This document shows, piece after piece, positions 42,221 to 50,844 of a stretch of DNA of 64,000 nt (position 1 is its first letter; each line of letters begins with the position of its first letter). The stretch covers positions 9,636 to 73,635 of the forward strand of contig DAOMHQ010000001.1 in NCBI GenBank assembly GCA_035430965.1, read 5' to 3'. The position numbers and the translations under genes are program-made. Below the pieces are notes generated by a model, which saw only the letters and a list, made by a program, of their open reading frames with translations, had not been told where the DNA came from and did no database searches. Source of the stretch: JAKPRU01 sp029568995. GTDB taxonomy: Bacteria > Hinthialibacterota > Hinthialibacteria > Hinthialibacterales > JAKPRU01.

Positions 42221-44692
42221 TCAACGGACAGACTCTGAGCCGAGGGCAAAGAACTCTATAGCCTCGCTGATCCTCAACAGCCGGAAGTCGTTTGCCTCAA
42301 TTCGCAGTCGAATGCCATGGATCAGGGCATCGTCCCGTTCCCAGTAGACCTTTCGTTGCGGTGGACGGAACCAAATCTCCTCCAATGGATCGTTAATATC
42401 GTACTTCTTCCAGCCGGGTCTCAACGTAATATGCAGATCCTTCGGAAAAGAGTCCATATTCCGGAACAGAACACAGATTTGTTGACAAGGATCGCTATAC
42501 CGTCGGAAACTTACCAGGATGTTTCTTGCGCAGTTGCCGTCGGATTCGTCGCGGATGAGGATTTCCCTGTTTTGTCCGGCCATTTCGAGAATCCAGGAGA
42601 GAAATGTCGCCAGATCGTAGCCCTCCGAATCTGCCGCGAGATACCAGATGCGCCCATTGCCAAGTTGTCGTTCGAGAAGGACAGGTCTTTCAAGCGAATC
42701 GGCAATAAGCGTGTGGAATGAGGATTTGCTTTCAACCCCCTCTGTATCCCCCCCAATCTTGGGAAAGATTTCTTGAAGAAGCCCCCTCTCCCCCCGGGAG
42801 AGGGTTGGGGTGAGGGAAATCGGTTCAACCACCCCGACTCCTTCAACCGTCTGCGGCACTCCATCGCCGTTGATCCCTCCTGGCTTCCTGATTGTGCTTT
42901 TCTGAGAATCGCCCGGCACCGGCTGAATGCCGATCCATTCGCCGAATCCGTTGGATTGACCGTAAGGTGTTTGGCCCGGGATTTCCTCGCCCAGGACCAG
43001 CAGACCGCCGTTTTGCACATAGTTTTCAAGGTTCTTCTGAAGTTCCTGTTCAAGATACTGTGTACACGGCAGGAACAGGACTTTGAATTGCGAGAGGTAC
43101 TCGGACGATGCCAGGTGAGAGGGGATCATCTCAAACGGCCAATGCGTGTATTTCAGCGCCGCATAATATCGCATCGCCTTTTCGGGCAGGTCGCCATCGC
43201 ACATCAGCCGTCGGGCATTCCCCCAGCTCCACACGAATCCAATGCGATGATTTTTTGTCCAACGTGTCCGAAAGAGAAAGAGGCGTTCCCTGGCTATTTC
43301 CTGCGTGAAATCGAGAATGCCGCGCAATGCCTCCGTGCGACGTGCGAGCGGGACCAAGGCGCTGTAGGGATGCTTCTCAGCCTCTTCCTTGATCTTGTCG
43401 ATTCCGTCCCACCAGGACCAGCCGCGCTTTGACCACGAAAACAGAGTGGCTCCGTCATAGCCCAGGAGGACACGGGTCCACCAGTCATTCCGCACATCGC
43501 GCCGAGTTTGCCCGGTCAGATAGAACTCATTTTCGAATAGCATTCTTTCTCCCGCCATCGCCAGAAGGATATCGCTGGAAATCGGAGCGGGGGCCATGGG
43601 CGTATCGCTCCAGTCGGAGACCGGTTGGCTGCCAGCCGCTCCGGGGGTCCACAGACCCCCATCGGTCGGCGCGAGGACGACTTCTTCACGAGCAAGAATC
43701 TTTTCGTAATGGACCGCATCCCATGGAACCAGGGCGGCAGTACGTCTCGGCTGGATCACACAGACTGCGTTGGGGTCGATCTCCCGAATCGTGTCGGTGC
43801 CCACTTTGAACAGGTCGGCGAATTTCTCTGCCAGGTATTCGTCATAGTCCAGCCACAGAGGGGGGACTGTCTTCGGGGCTGCATGGTCGCGAATCTCATC
43901 CCAGGAATTCCAATTCGTCCCCCAAACGCAATTGACGGCCTCCAGCGAGCCATATCGTTCCTGGAGCCATTGGACGAACTCAGCTCGATGGTCCTCTGTC
44001 CAGGCGTTGTATCCGGGTTCGTTGAACAATTCGTACATGAATACAGGAACTTGCGCATCCCGAAGCCTTTGTGCATACAGCCGCCAGATCGACAGCCAGA
44101 TCTCCCGTCCCGGTCCGATAATCCGGTACGGCATCCAGTGACCGCCATGCGGATTCAAGTATTCATCCGGGAATCTCCCGGCATCCGGCTGTCCCGGTGC
44201 TCCAAGTCCCCACGGCCAGGCGACAAAATCCGCATAAAACGGCAGGCGCAGTTCGCGGGCGAATGTGGCGACATAGTCGGGATCTTCGGGGACACGGGCT
44301 TCGTAACCGACCGTTTCATAGAATGGTTTGGGATTCAGCGACATCGAATAGAAATTGAATCCCAGCCGAGTTGCCGATCCCCAGTTCAGCGGCTGTTCAT
44401 AGATCCAGCCGTGCAGCTGAGGGTCATAAAGGCCGGAATTCGGCGGCAATTCGCCGAGTTCCCGTTTCCCGTACAAGTCGAAACGGGGATCATCTCTGCC
44501 GTAAGCCCCGATGAGAAAGGTCCTATGTCCATCCGCTGCGACGAAAGCGCCTTTCTCGTATCGGGGTGGGTTGAGATATTCGGCGCTCCTGGAGAGTTCT
44601 TCGCAGGTGGGCCAGGCGGCCTGTTCCGGGTTTCTCGCACATCCGGTGATCAGGAGGGGAACCAACAGCAAGAGCGTGGGCTTCAATGGCAT
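42221..44692 (-). CDS. GH42-like glycoside hydrolase lipoprotein with in-frame repeats
   Basis: 823-aa lipoprotein (LLLLVPLLITGC lipobox near residue 17). The catalytic TIM barrel resembles beta-galactosidase families: acid/base Glu in YELFNEPGYN and probable nucleophile Glu in LFENEFYLTG, followed by a trimerisation-like Rossmann domain (VLFLPCTQYLEQEL, GGLLVLGEEIPG). Residues about 626-653 are encoded by two different repeats in tandem, R1 (LTPTLSRGERG) and R2 (FPKIGGDTEGVE), read in frame within the third domain. It should cleave terminal sugars from exported oligosaccharides. Start choice between 44692 and 44710 is uncertain. Confidence 0.8.
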   Translation of the reverse strand: MPLKPTLLLLVPLLITGCARNPEQAAWPTCEELSRSAEYLNPPRYEKGAFVAADGHRTFLIGAYGRDDPRFDLYGKRELGELPPNSGLYDPQLHGWIYEQPLNWGSATRLGFNFYSMSLNPKPFYETVGYEARVPEDPDYVATFARELRLPFYADFVAWPWGLGAPGQPDAGRFPDEYLNPHGGHWMPYRIIGPGREIWLSIWRLYAQRLRDAQVPVFMYELFNEPGYNAWTEDHRAEFVQWLQERYGSLEAVNCVWGTNWNSWDEIRDHAAPKTVPPLWLDYDEYLAEKFADLFKVGTDTIREIDPNAVCVIQPRRTAALVPWDAVHYEKILAREEVVLAPTDGGLWTPGAAGSQPVSDWSDTPMAPAPISSDILLAMAGERMLFENEFYLTGQTRRDVRNDWWTRVLLGYDGATLFSWSKRGWSWWDGIDKIKEEAEKHPYSALVPLARRTEALRGILDFTQEIARERLFLFRTRWTKNHRIGFVWSWGNARRLMCDGDLPEKAMRYYAALKYTHWPFEMIPSHLASSEYLSQFKVLFLPCTQYLEQELQKNLENYVQNGGLLVLGEEIPGQTPYGQSNGFGEWIGIQPVPGDSQKSTIRKPGGINGDGVPQTVEGVGVVEPISLTPTLSRGERGLLQEIFPKIGGDTEGVESKSSFHTLIADSLERPVLLERQLGNGRIWYLAADSEGYDLATFLSWILEMAGQNREILIRDESDGNCARNILVSFRRYSDPCQQICVLFRNMDSFPKDLHITLRPGWKKYDINDPLEEIWFRPPQRKVYWERDDALIHGIRLRIEANDFRLLRISEAIEFFALGSESVR
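42733..42763. repeat. Dispersed repeat R2, copy c (partial, inside coding sequence)
   Basis: CAACCCCCTCTGTATCCCCC then CCAATCTTGGG, matching the first half of R2 at 355 and 63919. It is read in frame by the GH42-like gene. Confidence 0.85.
42782..42816. repeat. Dispersed repeat R1, copy f (inside coding sequence)
   Basis: CCCCCTCTCCCCCCGGGAGA then GGGTTGGGGTGAGGG, 18 bp from R2 copy c. It is read in frame as LTPTLSRGERG. Confidence 0.9.
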
Positions 44693-44760
44693 TTCTGTCC
44701 GGGAGAACATGGTGATTGTCCACTCAGTCCACGTTGTTCATCACTCCACTCAAGGCATTG

Positions 44761-45174
44761 TCAAAAATCGACCTTCCTGGTCAGGACTTTTTCCTCAATC
44801 CAGCCCTCACGGTTTCCCCAACACCGAATCCGCACCCAGCCGTCCCGCCGTTCCAGCGGAACCACCTCGGTTCCTTTCATCAGAACGACGAGGAACTGCG
44901 GTTCTACGGATGGATTCTTGTAAACCGGGTTCGGACTGGTGACCAGAAGATCCTCCTGGTGGACCACTTGAGAAACCTGCTTGGAGGGGTACTGGAATAC
45001 GCGATTCTTCTCGGATTGAACAGTGATCACCAGTTGCGAATCCCAGGCAGAGGTTCGGACTGTCACGGTCCCGGAACGAACCATCCCACTTTTCAGAAAG
45101 ACATCGGCGGCTTCCGCCCGAGTTGAGATCAGTGTGAGAATAAGGAGAAATCCTCCCGCGATTCGCCACATCAT
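44761..45174 (-). CDS. Secreted SH3-like domain protein
   Basis: 137-aa protein with a signal peptide ending near RAEA. A segment with SGTVTVRTSAWDSQLVITVQ comes first, followed by a bacterial SH3-like fold (VVLMKGTEVVPLERRDGWVR, RCWGNREGWIEEKVL). Such domains bind peptidoglycan or mediate protein contacts in the periplasm. AAAGGA lies before ATG 45174. It ends 68 bp before the GH42-like gene and is in the same direction. No catalytic residues are recognised. Confidence 0.82.
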   Translation of the reverse strand: MMWRIAGGFLLILTLISTRAEAADVFLKSGMVRSGTVTVRTSAWDSQLVITVQSEKNRVFQYPSKQVSQVVHQEDLLVTSPNPVYKNPSVEPQFLVVLMKGTEVVPLERRDGWVRIRCWGNREGWIEEKVLTRKVDF

Positions 45175-45355
45175 GCAGAGTCCTTTCAGGGCGTTGTTTC
45201 TTGCGGACGATGGGAGATCAGACCGCCTCTTTTGAGTGGACTCAGGATATCATGAGACCTTGGCCGGGTCACAGATCCGCCCCCCCAGGCCCTTATGTAA
45301 CTGGGGCTGGGCTGGGGTGACACAATGAATCTGCTATGATACAGTGCCTTGGCTT

Positions 45356-45384
45356 TTGACCTGGAGGATAAATGGCGCTATAGT
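45356..45384 (+). promoter_or_regulatory. Sigma70-type promoter of tRNA-Pro
   Basis: TTGACC, 17-bp spacer, TATAGT; the expected transcription start is about 15 nt before the mature tRNA. This is the clearest promoter in the window. Confidence 0.88.
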
Positions 45385-45408
45385 ATGGAGTGTAAGTAAA
45401 AAGAATCC

Positions 45409-45482
45409 CGGGGCGTGGCGCAGTTTGGTAGCGTGCTTGAATGGGGTTCAAGTGGTCGCTGGTTCGAATCCAGTCGCCCCGA
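45409..45482 (+). tRNA. tRNA-Pro (GGG)
   Basis: 74-nt cloverleaf: acceptor stem CGGGGCG/CGCCCCG, D arm GCGCAGTTTGGTAGCGT, anticodon stem CTTGA/TCAAG with loop ATGGGGT (anticodon GGG, U33, G37), T arm CTGGTTCGAATCCAG and discriminator A. CCA is not encoded. It decodes CCC/CCU proline codons. A strong promoter precedes it. Confidence 0.95.
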
Positions 45483-45711
45483 TTGAACTCCGGAGCCACC
45501 TCGGTCCTTCAACACCAAGATCTTCGTAACCGGCAGGGCAACCACCTGAGGAAGAAGAGATTAAAGTGTTGCTAACTGCCGCCCTTCCGACCGGATTCCC
45601 GACAAAACAAAGCAGGGTCTTCCCCCTCAGGACCGGCTTGTTGGCAAATATGAGGGATCACCAGACGGCAGCTCCAACGATGAGCGCCTCAGCAGTAAGG
45701 AGGAAAGTAAT

Positions 45712-45915
45712 TTGGCTACGGGCAGTGTGAAATGGTTCAGTGAAGACAAAGGGTACGGGTTTATTGTTCCGGATGAAGGCGGTAAGGATCTGTTTGTCCA
45801 TTATTCCAACATCGACGGACAAGGATTTCGTTCCCTTGAGGAAGGGCAGAGAGTCGAATTTGAGCCGGCGCAAGGCCGAAAAGGCCTGGAAGCTACCAAA
45901 GTGCGCCCCTGCTGA
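45712..45915 (+). CDS. csp: Cold-shock domain protein (CspA family)
   Basis: 67-aa single cold-shock domain with RNP1 KGYGFIVP and RNP2 DLFVHYSNI, the normal length for the family. It binds single-stranded nucleic acid as an RNA chaperone in the cytosol. It starts at TTG with AAGGAGG 7 nt upstream. The 229-nt stretch between the tRNA and this gene has no other gene and could hold a long 5' leader, typical of csp genes. A hairpin terminator follows about 35 nt after the stop. Confidence 0.95.
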   Translation: MATGSVKWFSEDKGYGFIVPDEGGKDLFVHYSNIDGQGFRSLEEGQRVEFEPAQGRKGLEATKVRPC

Positions 45916-45948
45916 CAGGGTTAGGCTCAATCCCATCTGACTTGCAAG

Positions 45949-45979
45949 AGGCTCCGGCGAGAAGTCGGGGCCTTCTTTT
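45949..45979 (+). terminator. Terminator after cold-shock gene
   Basis: AGGCTCCGGC and GTCGGGGCCT form a 10-bp stem with two G-T pairs and a GAGAA loop, followed by TCTTTTG. Confidence 0.75.
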
Positions 45980-46149
45980 GTGGATAGGACAGGTGGATGA
46001 TCCTTGTTCTGTCCTGACAGATTGCCGTTCTGCCGTTCCCTCACCCTGACCCACACTCCAAGATAGCCCCCACCCCAACCCTCCCCGTAAACAGGGAGGG
46101 AGATCCTGCACCCCAATCCGCAATCCCCAATCCGCAATCCGAAATCGGT

Positions 46150-47217
46150 TTAATACCGCCCATATTTACGGGCTGTTTCGTACATGGCCACCACATTCTC
46201 CGTGGGAGAATTATCCTGGAACTGGTGGGTGGGCGCGCAGCAATATCCGCCGCCCGGCATCATGATCTCCAGGGTTTCCCGCACGTTCGCGATGACATCC
46301 TCTACGGTCCCGGTTGCGACCGGCCCGGCGGTGGAAATGCACCCGTGAAAGGCCAGCCGTCCGCCGAATGTCCTCTTGAGATACTCCGGCGACATGTTGA
46401 CCGCTTCCGGCTGAAGGGTATCCACCGCATTGATCCCCATTTCGATGAAATCCTCGTACGCCCAGCTGCTTGACCCGCAGGTATGGATCATGACGGGCAG
46501 GTCGAATGATTTCGCCAGATCGATGAATTTCTGATGACGGGGCCGGATGTGTTTACGGAACAGGTCCAGGCTGATAATCGGGGCGATCTGCGTACCGAGA
46601 TCCTCTCCCATCCAGAGGAAGTCCACTTTCCCCTGGGCGGCTTCCAGAGTCCGCCGTGTGATTTCCAGGTGAGTTTCCATTTTCCGGTCGATCAGCAAGA
46701 GACCGGCGGGATTGTCGGTAATCAAATCCACCAGCACTTCCTCCATGCTTCGAAGCATCCCGGTGCTGTTGATGATATCGCCCAATCCCGCGCCGCCCGC
46801 GAACAAGGCATACTCCCGGTATCGCTCGCAGGTCTGCGGGATTGCGGAGTAATCGTAATCGTCCGGGGATGGCATCGGCCAGGCAGCGATGGCTTCCTCG
46901 TCAGCATCCTTGAGCGGAAAGTCGCAGAAATCCCAATACCCGCCGCTTTCGTGTTCGATCCAGCGGGTATGAATCCCCCATTCCGGATCGACTCGGCGGT
47001 CCGGGATTTCGGGGTGAAGTCTCGGTCCGATATAGTCCGCATCCACCCAGCGGAAATCCACGCCGAGTGCCAGGCGTAACCCTTCATCGTCATCCGCCGA
47101 GAGTCCGTAATGCGCTTTCAGCCGTCCGTCGATTCCCGGATTCGCCGAGTAATCCAGCGGGACCCGGTCGGGTTCCCGGCAGGCCAGGGTGGTCAACACG
47201 CGCTCTTTCGAGGTCAT
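46150..47217 (-). CDS. Uroporphyrinogen decarboxylase (URO-D) family protein, MtaA-like
   Basis: 355-aa TIM-barrel protein. It carries REPDRVPLDY at the N-terminus and the zinc-site motif VMIHTCGSSSW, later LQPEAVNMSPEYLKR and RLAFHGCIST. These are features of the MtaA/CmuA-type methyltransferase branch rather than true HemE, which lacks the HxC site. It probably moves methyl groups between a corrinoid protein and a thiol, but no corrinoid protein gene is nearby. AAGGA precedes ATG 47217; the frame is open further upstream without support. Confidence 0.85.
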   Translation of the reverse strand: MTSKERVLTTLACREPDRVPLDYSANPGIDGRLKAHYGLSADDDEGLRLALGVDFRWVDADYIGPRLHPEIPDRRVDPEWGIHTRWIEHESGGYWDFCDFPLKDADEEAIAAWPMPSPDDYDYSAIPQTCERYREYALFAGGAGLGDIINSTGMLRSMEEVLVDLITDNPAGLLLIDRKMETHLEITRRTLEAAQGKVDFLWMGEDLGTQIAPIISLDLFRKHIRPRHQKFIDLAKSFDLPVMIHTCGSSSWAYEDFIEMGINAVDTLQPEAVNMSPEYLKRTFGGRLAFHGCISTAGPVATGTVEDVIANVRETLEIMMPGGGYCCAPTHQFQDNSPTENVVAMYETARKYGRY

Positions 47218-47377
47218 GGGTTTTTCCTTTTTGAGAACGGGAATGATCGTTGAGGCCGCATTTTCGCGGCACGGGCGTATTATCTCCATGGACCCGCCAG
47301 AAGTCCATAACAATGCCTTGGAGTGCGGCAGCGGAGCTGCCGCCTTTGCCTGCATTCCGGCGCGTGTCGGGTGAGGA

Positions 47378-47593
47378 TTAAATGCCGACCGGAGTAAGAT
47401 GGTATACACGGCCCAACCGTGATGCGGTCTCAAGATCCCCCTGTCGAAGCGCCTGGCGAACGTCATCGAGCTTGTATGCATCCTCAAGCGAAAGACAAGG
47501 CGACCACCCGATATCCTCGAAAATCAACTCGACCTCGACCTCAGCCGCATAGTCTCCCTCATGGATGAGTCTCGTGTGGGATTTCCTGGTCAT
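47378..47593 (-). CDS. Small antitoxin-like protein paired with DUF4258
   Basis: 71-aa protein, MTRKSHTRLIHEGDYAAEVE then a Leu-rich helical part (LEDAYKLDDVRQALRQGDLE). I do not recognise a named DNA-binding fold. It begins in a 4-nt ATGA overlap with the DUF4258 gene upstream and is the expected antitoxin of the pair. Similar short proteins often follow DUF4258 genes (from memory). Confidence 0.75.
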   Translation of the reverse strand: MTRKSHTRLIHEGDYAAEVEVELIFEDIGWSPCLSLEDAYKLDDVRQALRQGDLETASRLGRVYHLTPVGI

Positions 47594-47913
47594 TTCTTTC
47601 TCCTTGTGAATCCTTCACCCCATTTCGCCGGGTCGGGTCGATACGCTGTCACGAGAACAGCCGGTCCATCGGCATTCCGTGGTATGCCCCAGACGGCATG
47701 AACCGGATTGCCGTCACGATCCTTTTCCAGAACCAACACACAAGGCCCTTTTGGGTAATCCGGATAATCTTCGATAAGCCGGGCCTTTTCTATCTCATCG
47801 ACCAGATCTCGAAAGAAAATTCCGTCCGCTGAGAGTTCTTCATAGCCGTGGTCAGAAACGCGAACCTCTTCTCGGCGAACGAGATCGATGATACGAGCAA
47901 GTGTATGACTCAT
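47590..47913 (-). CDS. DUF4258-domain toxin-like protein
   Basis: 107-aa protein of the DUF4258 type: VSDHGYEELSADGI with the conserved His early, a central DLVDEIEKARLIEDYPDYPK, and VLVLEKDRDGNPVHAVWGIP followed by VLVTAYRPDPAKW. The fold is RelE/BrnT-like, and members are predicted toxins that cleave mRNA; activity has not been demonstrated for most. It is the first gene of the leftward pair and opens the toxin-antitoxin island. Confidence 0.85.
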   Translation of the reverse strand: MSHTLARIIDLVRREEVRVSDHGYEELSADGIFFRDLVDEIEKARLIEDYPDYPKGPCVLVLEKDRDGNPVHAVWGIPRNADGPAVLVTAYRPDPAKWGEGFTRRKK

Positions 47914-48088
47914 ACTGAAATGGTATATTGAACCGCCGGGCGATTCAATTCCAATTGACTTCTTCGGATGCTTGAACGATCTCTTACCGGTAGTTCAGAT
48001 GGCAGTAGCGGCAGCGCCGCGGCCGCCTTGTAACCTGGTCTCATCCCCGCACGTTCGTGTTATTATCTAAGAAGAAGGGGGTTACAGG

Positions 48089-49195
48089 ATGACGAATAGC
48101 CGGTCTTTTGTTCCCGCTGCGGTTGCCCTGGCTGCCCTCTTCGCGGCCCTGTGCTCCTTGTGTGCAGCTGTCCAGGATGACGTGGCAACGCTCGTAAGCC
48201 AGCTGCCGACAAACAATTCCTCCATATCCAACATGGAATTGGAGAAAAGAATCGCCGATCTCGGCCCTGCCGCATTGCCGGACCTGGAGAGGGAACTTCG
48301 CTATGGCACACGCTCCCAGGCTGCCGTGAGGGTGCTTTCCCGGATTCCCGGCAAGGAGAGCACGGACCTGATTTTCGGGTATCTGCGGGATCCGAATATG
48401 AGAGAAGGAGTCCTTATCGCATTGGCGAAGAGGACTCTTTCAAACGATCAGATTGTCATCATGCTTGAAGACGATGCACCACGGGTGGTCCTGTACGGTC
48501 TCAGCCATGCGGCCGGGAGAATGGAGGTTCCTGGGGTCAGGGATGCCGTCGAGAGAGTCTTCGACAGAGACACCGCGATAGCCCAGTTCCATAATGAATA
48601 CGGAGCATCCACTGCAGGTCCCGATTTTCTCTGGGATGTGCGTCTTGCGTCCGGCAGTCTTTTGTGCAAAGACATGCTACCGGAGATCCGTGCAAAGGCC
48701 GGGGAGATCCTTGCCGATCTCAAGAAAGAGGCCCTTCATCCCACAAAGCCGGACAGCCCCGTCAAGGCGAGTTACGCCTCTCAGGCGGAATTGACAATCT
48801 GCAGAGGCATGGACAAACTCTTCTCGCTGGGAAAGCCGATCAGGGATATGGTTGAGGACGCCGCAAAGGAAGCCGAAGGGAACCATGCGAAAGTGCTGGA
48901 TATGGCACTGGCACGTCTTGGAGACCAGACACGAGTGATGAAGGTAACGGAATGTCTCACGGATTCGGACAGCCCCACCATACGGTTCTGCGCCGCCTGG
49001 ACACTCCGAGCTCTCCGTGATCCCTCGACTATCCCGGCATTGCGAAAAGCCTTGCGCGATCCGTACCGGCGACAAGATGGGTCGTGCGCGCGAATTGGAG
49101 ACGGCATGATCTACCCTGTCAGGAACGTCGCAGCGGGAGCGTTAGTGAAGTTGGGGGACGACCCGAAAGAGGTATGGGCAGCAACGCGGAAGTGA
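48089..49195 (+). CDS. Secreted HEAT-repeat-like protein
   Basis: 368-aa protein with a signal peptide (to about residue 27). The mature part has repeated helical hairpins: LPDLERELRYGTRSQAAVRV, DLIFGYLRDPNMREGVLIAL, VVLYGLSHAAGRMEVPGVRD, then TIRFCAAWTLRALRDPSTIP. These are PBS/HEAT-type repeats used for protein-protein binding. No catalytic motif is seen. It is not obviously linked to the neighbouring toxin-antitoxin genes. Confidence 0.78.
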   Translation: MTNSRSFVPAAVALAALFAALCSLCAAVQDDVATLVSQLPTNNSSISNMELEKRIADLGPAALPDLERELRYGTRSQAAVRVLSRIPGKESTDLIFGYLRDPNMREGVLIALAKRTLSNDQIVIMLEDDAPRVVLYGLSHAAGRMEVPGVRDAVERVFDRDTAIAQFHNEYGASTAGPDFLWDVRLASGSLLCKDMLPEIRAKAGEILADLKKEALHPTKPDSPVKASYASQAELTICRGMDKLFSLGKPIRDMVEDAAKEAEGNHAKVLDMALARLGDQTRVMKVTECLTDSDSPTIRFCAAWTLRALRDPSTIPALRKALRDPYRRQDGSCARIGDGMIYPVRNVAAGALVKLGDDPKEVWAATRK

Positions 49196-49304
49196 GGTTA
49201 TGCAACTGAATTGCCTTTACAGAGTCCCATTATCGCGAGCATGATACCGGTGGGGCCGGTGATTTGATAAAGAAAGCATGGTCTGCCAAGACCGTGCTCA
49301 CCCC

Positions 49305-49408
49305 GTCATCGCGAGGAGCCGCCCGGAGTCTGCGAAGGGCGGCGACGTGGCGATCTCAGGCTTACGTTCGATCCGACAGCGAGATTGCCACGCTTCGCTC
49401 GCAATGAC
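49305..49408. repeat. Dispersed repeat R3, copy b
   Basis: GTCATCGCGAGGAGC to CGACGTGGCGATCTCAGGCT, plus the inverted right half GCGAGATTGCCACGCTTCGC and TCGCAATGAC. The left half is nearly identical to the copy inside the binding-protein gene at 23972. Confidence 0.88.
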
Positions 49409-49476
49409 GCAATATGTCAGGACTACCTATTTGCATTACAGCAGTATAATCGTTCGGCAACCGAAAGGAGTTCGCT

Positions 49477-49902
49477 ATGAGCCTGACCAGGGCACAGTTC
49501 CGCAACCGCCTGCCGTGGGCGATCTTCCTGATTATTGTTTTGATGTCGATGTGGGATGTAGTTTTCATGCGGTACGTCCATTACCACTCCCAGAATCGCA
49601 GCCTGGGACCGGATGACTATGAAATTCAGATTGTGACGGCAGATGACTACCGTGCGCTTTCCGATCCGGGCCAGGCAACAGTCCGCCTGGCGGATGGCTC
49701 CGTTCTGACTAAAGGCCCTGCCTGGGACACCAGCAGTTTCAGGCCCGTTCGAGATGGCGCCGAGTATGTAAAGGTCACAACCAGGGGCACAGCGCACCTT
49801 CTGGACTATGTCTTGCCGAAGGTCCTCCTTTACATTTTCCTGGGACTTGTGGGTTTGATTGCGACATGGCCCCGGCCCGGAGAGAACAGACAAGCGGGTT
49901 AA
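49477..49902 (+). CDS. Uncharacterised two-helix membrane protein
   Basis: 141-aa protein. A first transmembrane helix (LPWAIFLIIVLMSMWDVVFM) is followed by a soluble, probably periplasmic beta-rich segment of about 75 residues (IQIVTADDYRALSDPGQATV, RLADGSVLTKG) and a second helix (VLLYIFLGLVGLIATW). AAAGGAG is 6 nt before the ATG, and TATAAT at 49445-49450 may be its -10. I do not recognise the family. It sits between an R3 and an R4 repeat. Confidence 0.65.
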   Translation: MSLTRAQFRNRLPWAIFLIIVLMSMWDVVFMRYVHYHSQNRSLGPDDYEIQIVTADDYRALSDPGQATVRLADGSVLTKGPAWDTSSFRPVRDGAEYVKVTTRGTAHLLDYVLPKVLLYIFLGLVGLIATWPRPGENRQAG

Positions 49903-49913
49903 GTGCCCGGTCT

Positions 49914-49946
49914 TTCCTGGATTCCGGCTTCCGCCGGAATGACGGG
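49914..49946. repeat. Palindromic repeat R4, copy b
   Basis: ATTCCGGCTTCCGCCGGAAT palindrome with flanking TCCTGG and GACGGGA, directly after the two-helix membrane protein gene. Confidence 0.8.
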
Positions 49947-49997
49947 ACGACGCCCCCTCTCCCGCCCTGATTTTCCCCCTCTCCCCCGGGCATCTTC

Positions 49998-50037
49998 TCC
50001 CTCTCCCACCGGGAGAGGGCAGGGGTGAGGGAGGGGA
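49998..50037. repeat. Dispersed repeat R1, copy g (island boundary)
   Basis: CTCCCTCTCCCACCGGGAGA then GGGCAGGGGTGAGGG, preceded by two broken R1-like fragments at about 49951-49990. It is the first of three directly oriented copies separating toxin-antitoxin genes. Confidence 0.9.
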
Positions 50038-50065
50038 ACCCGCTTCGAAATCCAGTTCTCACACC

Positions 50066-50100
50066 TTGATCAATCCCTTGGTATGATATATTGTAATACC
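50066..50100 (+). promoter_or_regulatory. mazEF promoter and operator
   Basis: TTGATC, 17-bp spacer, TATTGT. An inverted repeat GGTAT-N11-ATACC (50080-50100) overlaps the -10, fitting an autorepressor site for the MazE-like antitoxin. Confidence 0.65.
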
Positions 50101-50112
50101 AGAGGAGATGCC

Positions 50113-50355
50113 ATGAGCACAGTCAAGGTCGCCATAACCATTCAGGAACATCTGGTTGATCAGCTGGATCGGCTGGTCAAAGCAAAAGTGTTCCCGAATC
50201 GCAGCCGAGCGGTGCAACAGGCTGTAGAGGAGAAGCTGGCACGGCTTGACCGCAACCGTCTTGCACGGGAGTGCGCGAAACTCGATCCGGCATCCGAACG
50301 CGCAATGGCCGAGGAAGGGATGTCGCGGGAGATTGCCGAATGGCCGGAATACTGA
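50113..50355 (+). CDS. mazE: MazE-type ribbon-helix-helix antitoxin
   Basis: 80-aa protein: a CopG/RHH DNA-binding N-terminus (VKVAITIQEHLVDQLDRLVK, then NRSRAVQQAVEEKLAR) and a charged C-terminal tail (LARECAKLDPASERAMAEEG) expected to wrap the toxin. It blocks MazF and represses the operon through the upstream inverted repeat. GAGGAG precedes ATG 50113. It overlaps the toxin gene by 16 nt. Confidence 0.9.
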   Translation: MSTVKVAITIQEHLVDQLDRLVKAKVFPNRSRAVQQAVEEKLARLDRNRLARECAKLDPASERAMAEEGMSREIAEWPEY

Positions 50356-50678
50356 GGGGAGAGATTTACTGGGCGGATCTGGGTCCGACGAAGGGGCATG
50401 AGCAAGCCGGGGAGCGTCCCGTGCTTGTTATCAGTCACGATGTTTTCAATGAGCATTCCGGTACGGTTATCGCTATGGCTTTAACGAGCCAACCCCAGAA
50501 GGCAGGATTTCCCCTGACGCTGGAATTAGACGATACCTCTCTCCCGAAAAAGTCATGGGTAAAGATCGGCCAGGTTCGCACCTTGTCTATCGAACGTCTC
50601 GGCAAGAAGATCACCAGGCTGTCCGATAAAGAACTGGATCTCGTAATTGAGGGATTGAATGAGATTGTTGGGGGATAA
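50340..50678 (+). CDS. mazF: MazF/PemK-family endoribonuclease toxin
   Basis: 112-aa toxin with the family opening RGEIYWADLGPTKGHEQAGE, then RPVLVISHDVFNEHSGTVIA, SWVKIGQVRTLS and IERLGKKI. Conserved positions for RNA cleavage (Arg of RPVLV, Thr/Ser in QVRTLS) are present, so it looks intact. It cleaves mRNA when MazE is degraded. The 16-nt overlap with mazE gives translational coupling. R1 copies lie on both sides of the pair. Confidence 0.93.
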   Translation: MAGILRGEIYWADLGPTKGHEQAGERPVLVISHDVFNEHSGTVIAMALTSQPQKAGFPLTLELDDTSLPKKSWVKIGQVRTLSIERLGKKITRLSDKELDLVIEGLNEIVGG

Positions 50679-50711
50679 GGTACGGAGCAGCGGACACGGG
50701 ATGCCGTCTTT

Positions 50712-50750
50712 CCCCCTCTCCCACCGGGAGAGGGTTGAGGTGAGGGAGGG
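50712..50750. repeat. Dispersed repeat R1, copy h (island boundary)
   Basis: CCCCCTCTCCCACCGGGAGA then GGGTTGAGGTGAGGG, in the same orientation as copies g and i, 33 bp after the mazF stop. Confidence 0.9.
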
Positions 50751-50777
50751 GATTGCAGATTGGCTTGTGAAAAATCA

Positions 50778-50806
50778 TTGCCACCGCCCGGCGGATCTGA
50801 TATTCT
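50778..50806 (+). promoter_or_regulatory. Promoter of solitary hicB
   Basis: TTGCCA, 17-bp spacer, TATTCT, about 39 nt before the ATG. The -35 and following ATTGCCACCGCC are repeated at the promoter at 51212. Confidence 0.6.
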
Positions 50807-50844
50807 ATATGTACGCGAACAGCAGTATCGCAAGGCAAGCGAAC

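Noticed and set aside
43625..44923. 432-codon forward frame opposite the GH42-like gene
   Set aside because: Long open frames antisense to high-GC genes are expected; the reverse gene has lipobox and catalytic motifs.
46150..47217. Uroporphyrinogen decarboxylase HemE
   Set aside because: The HTCG zinc-type site and sequence context fit the MtaA/CmuA methyltransferase branch, and no other heme gene is nearby.
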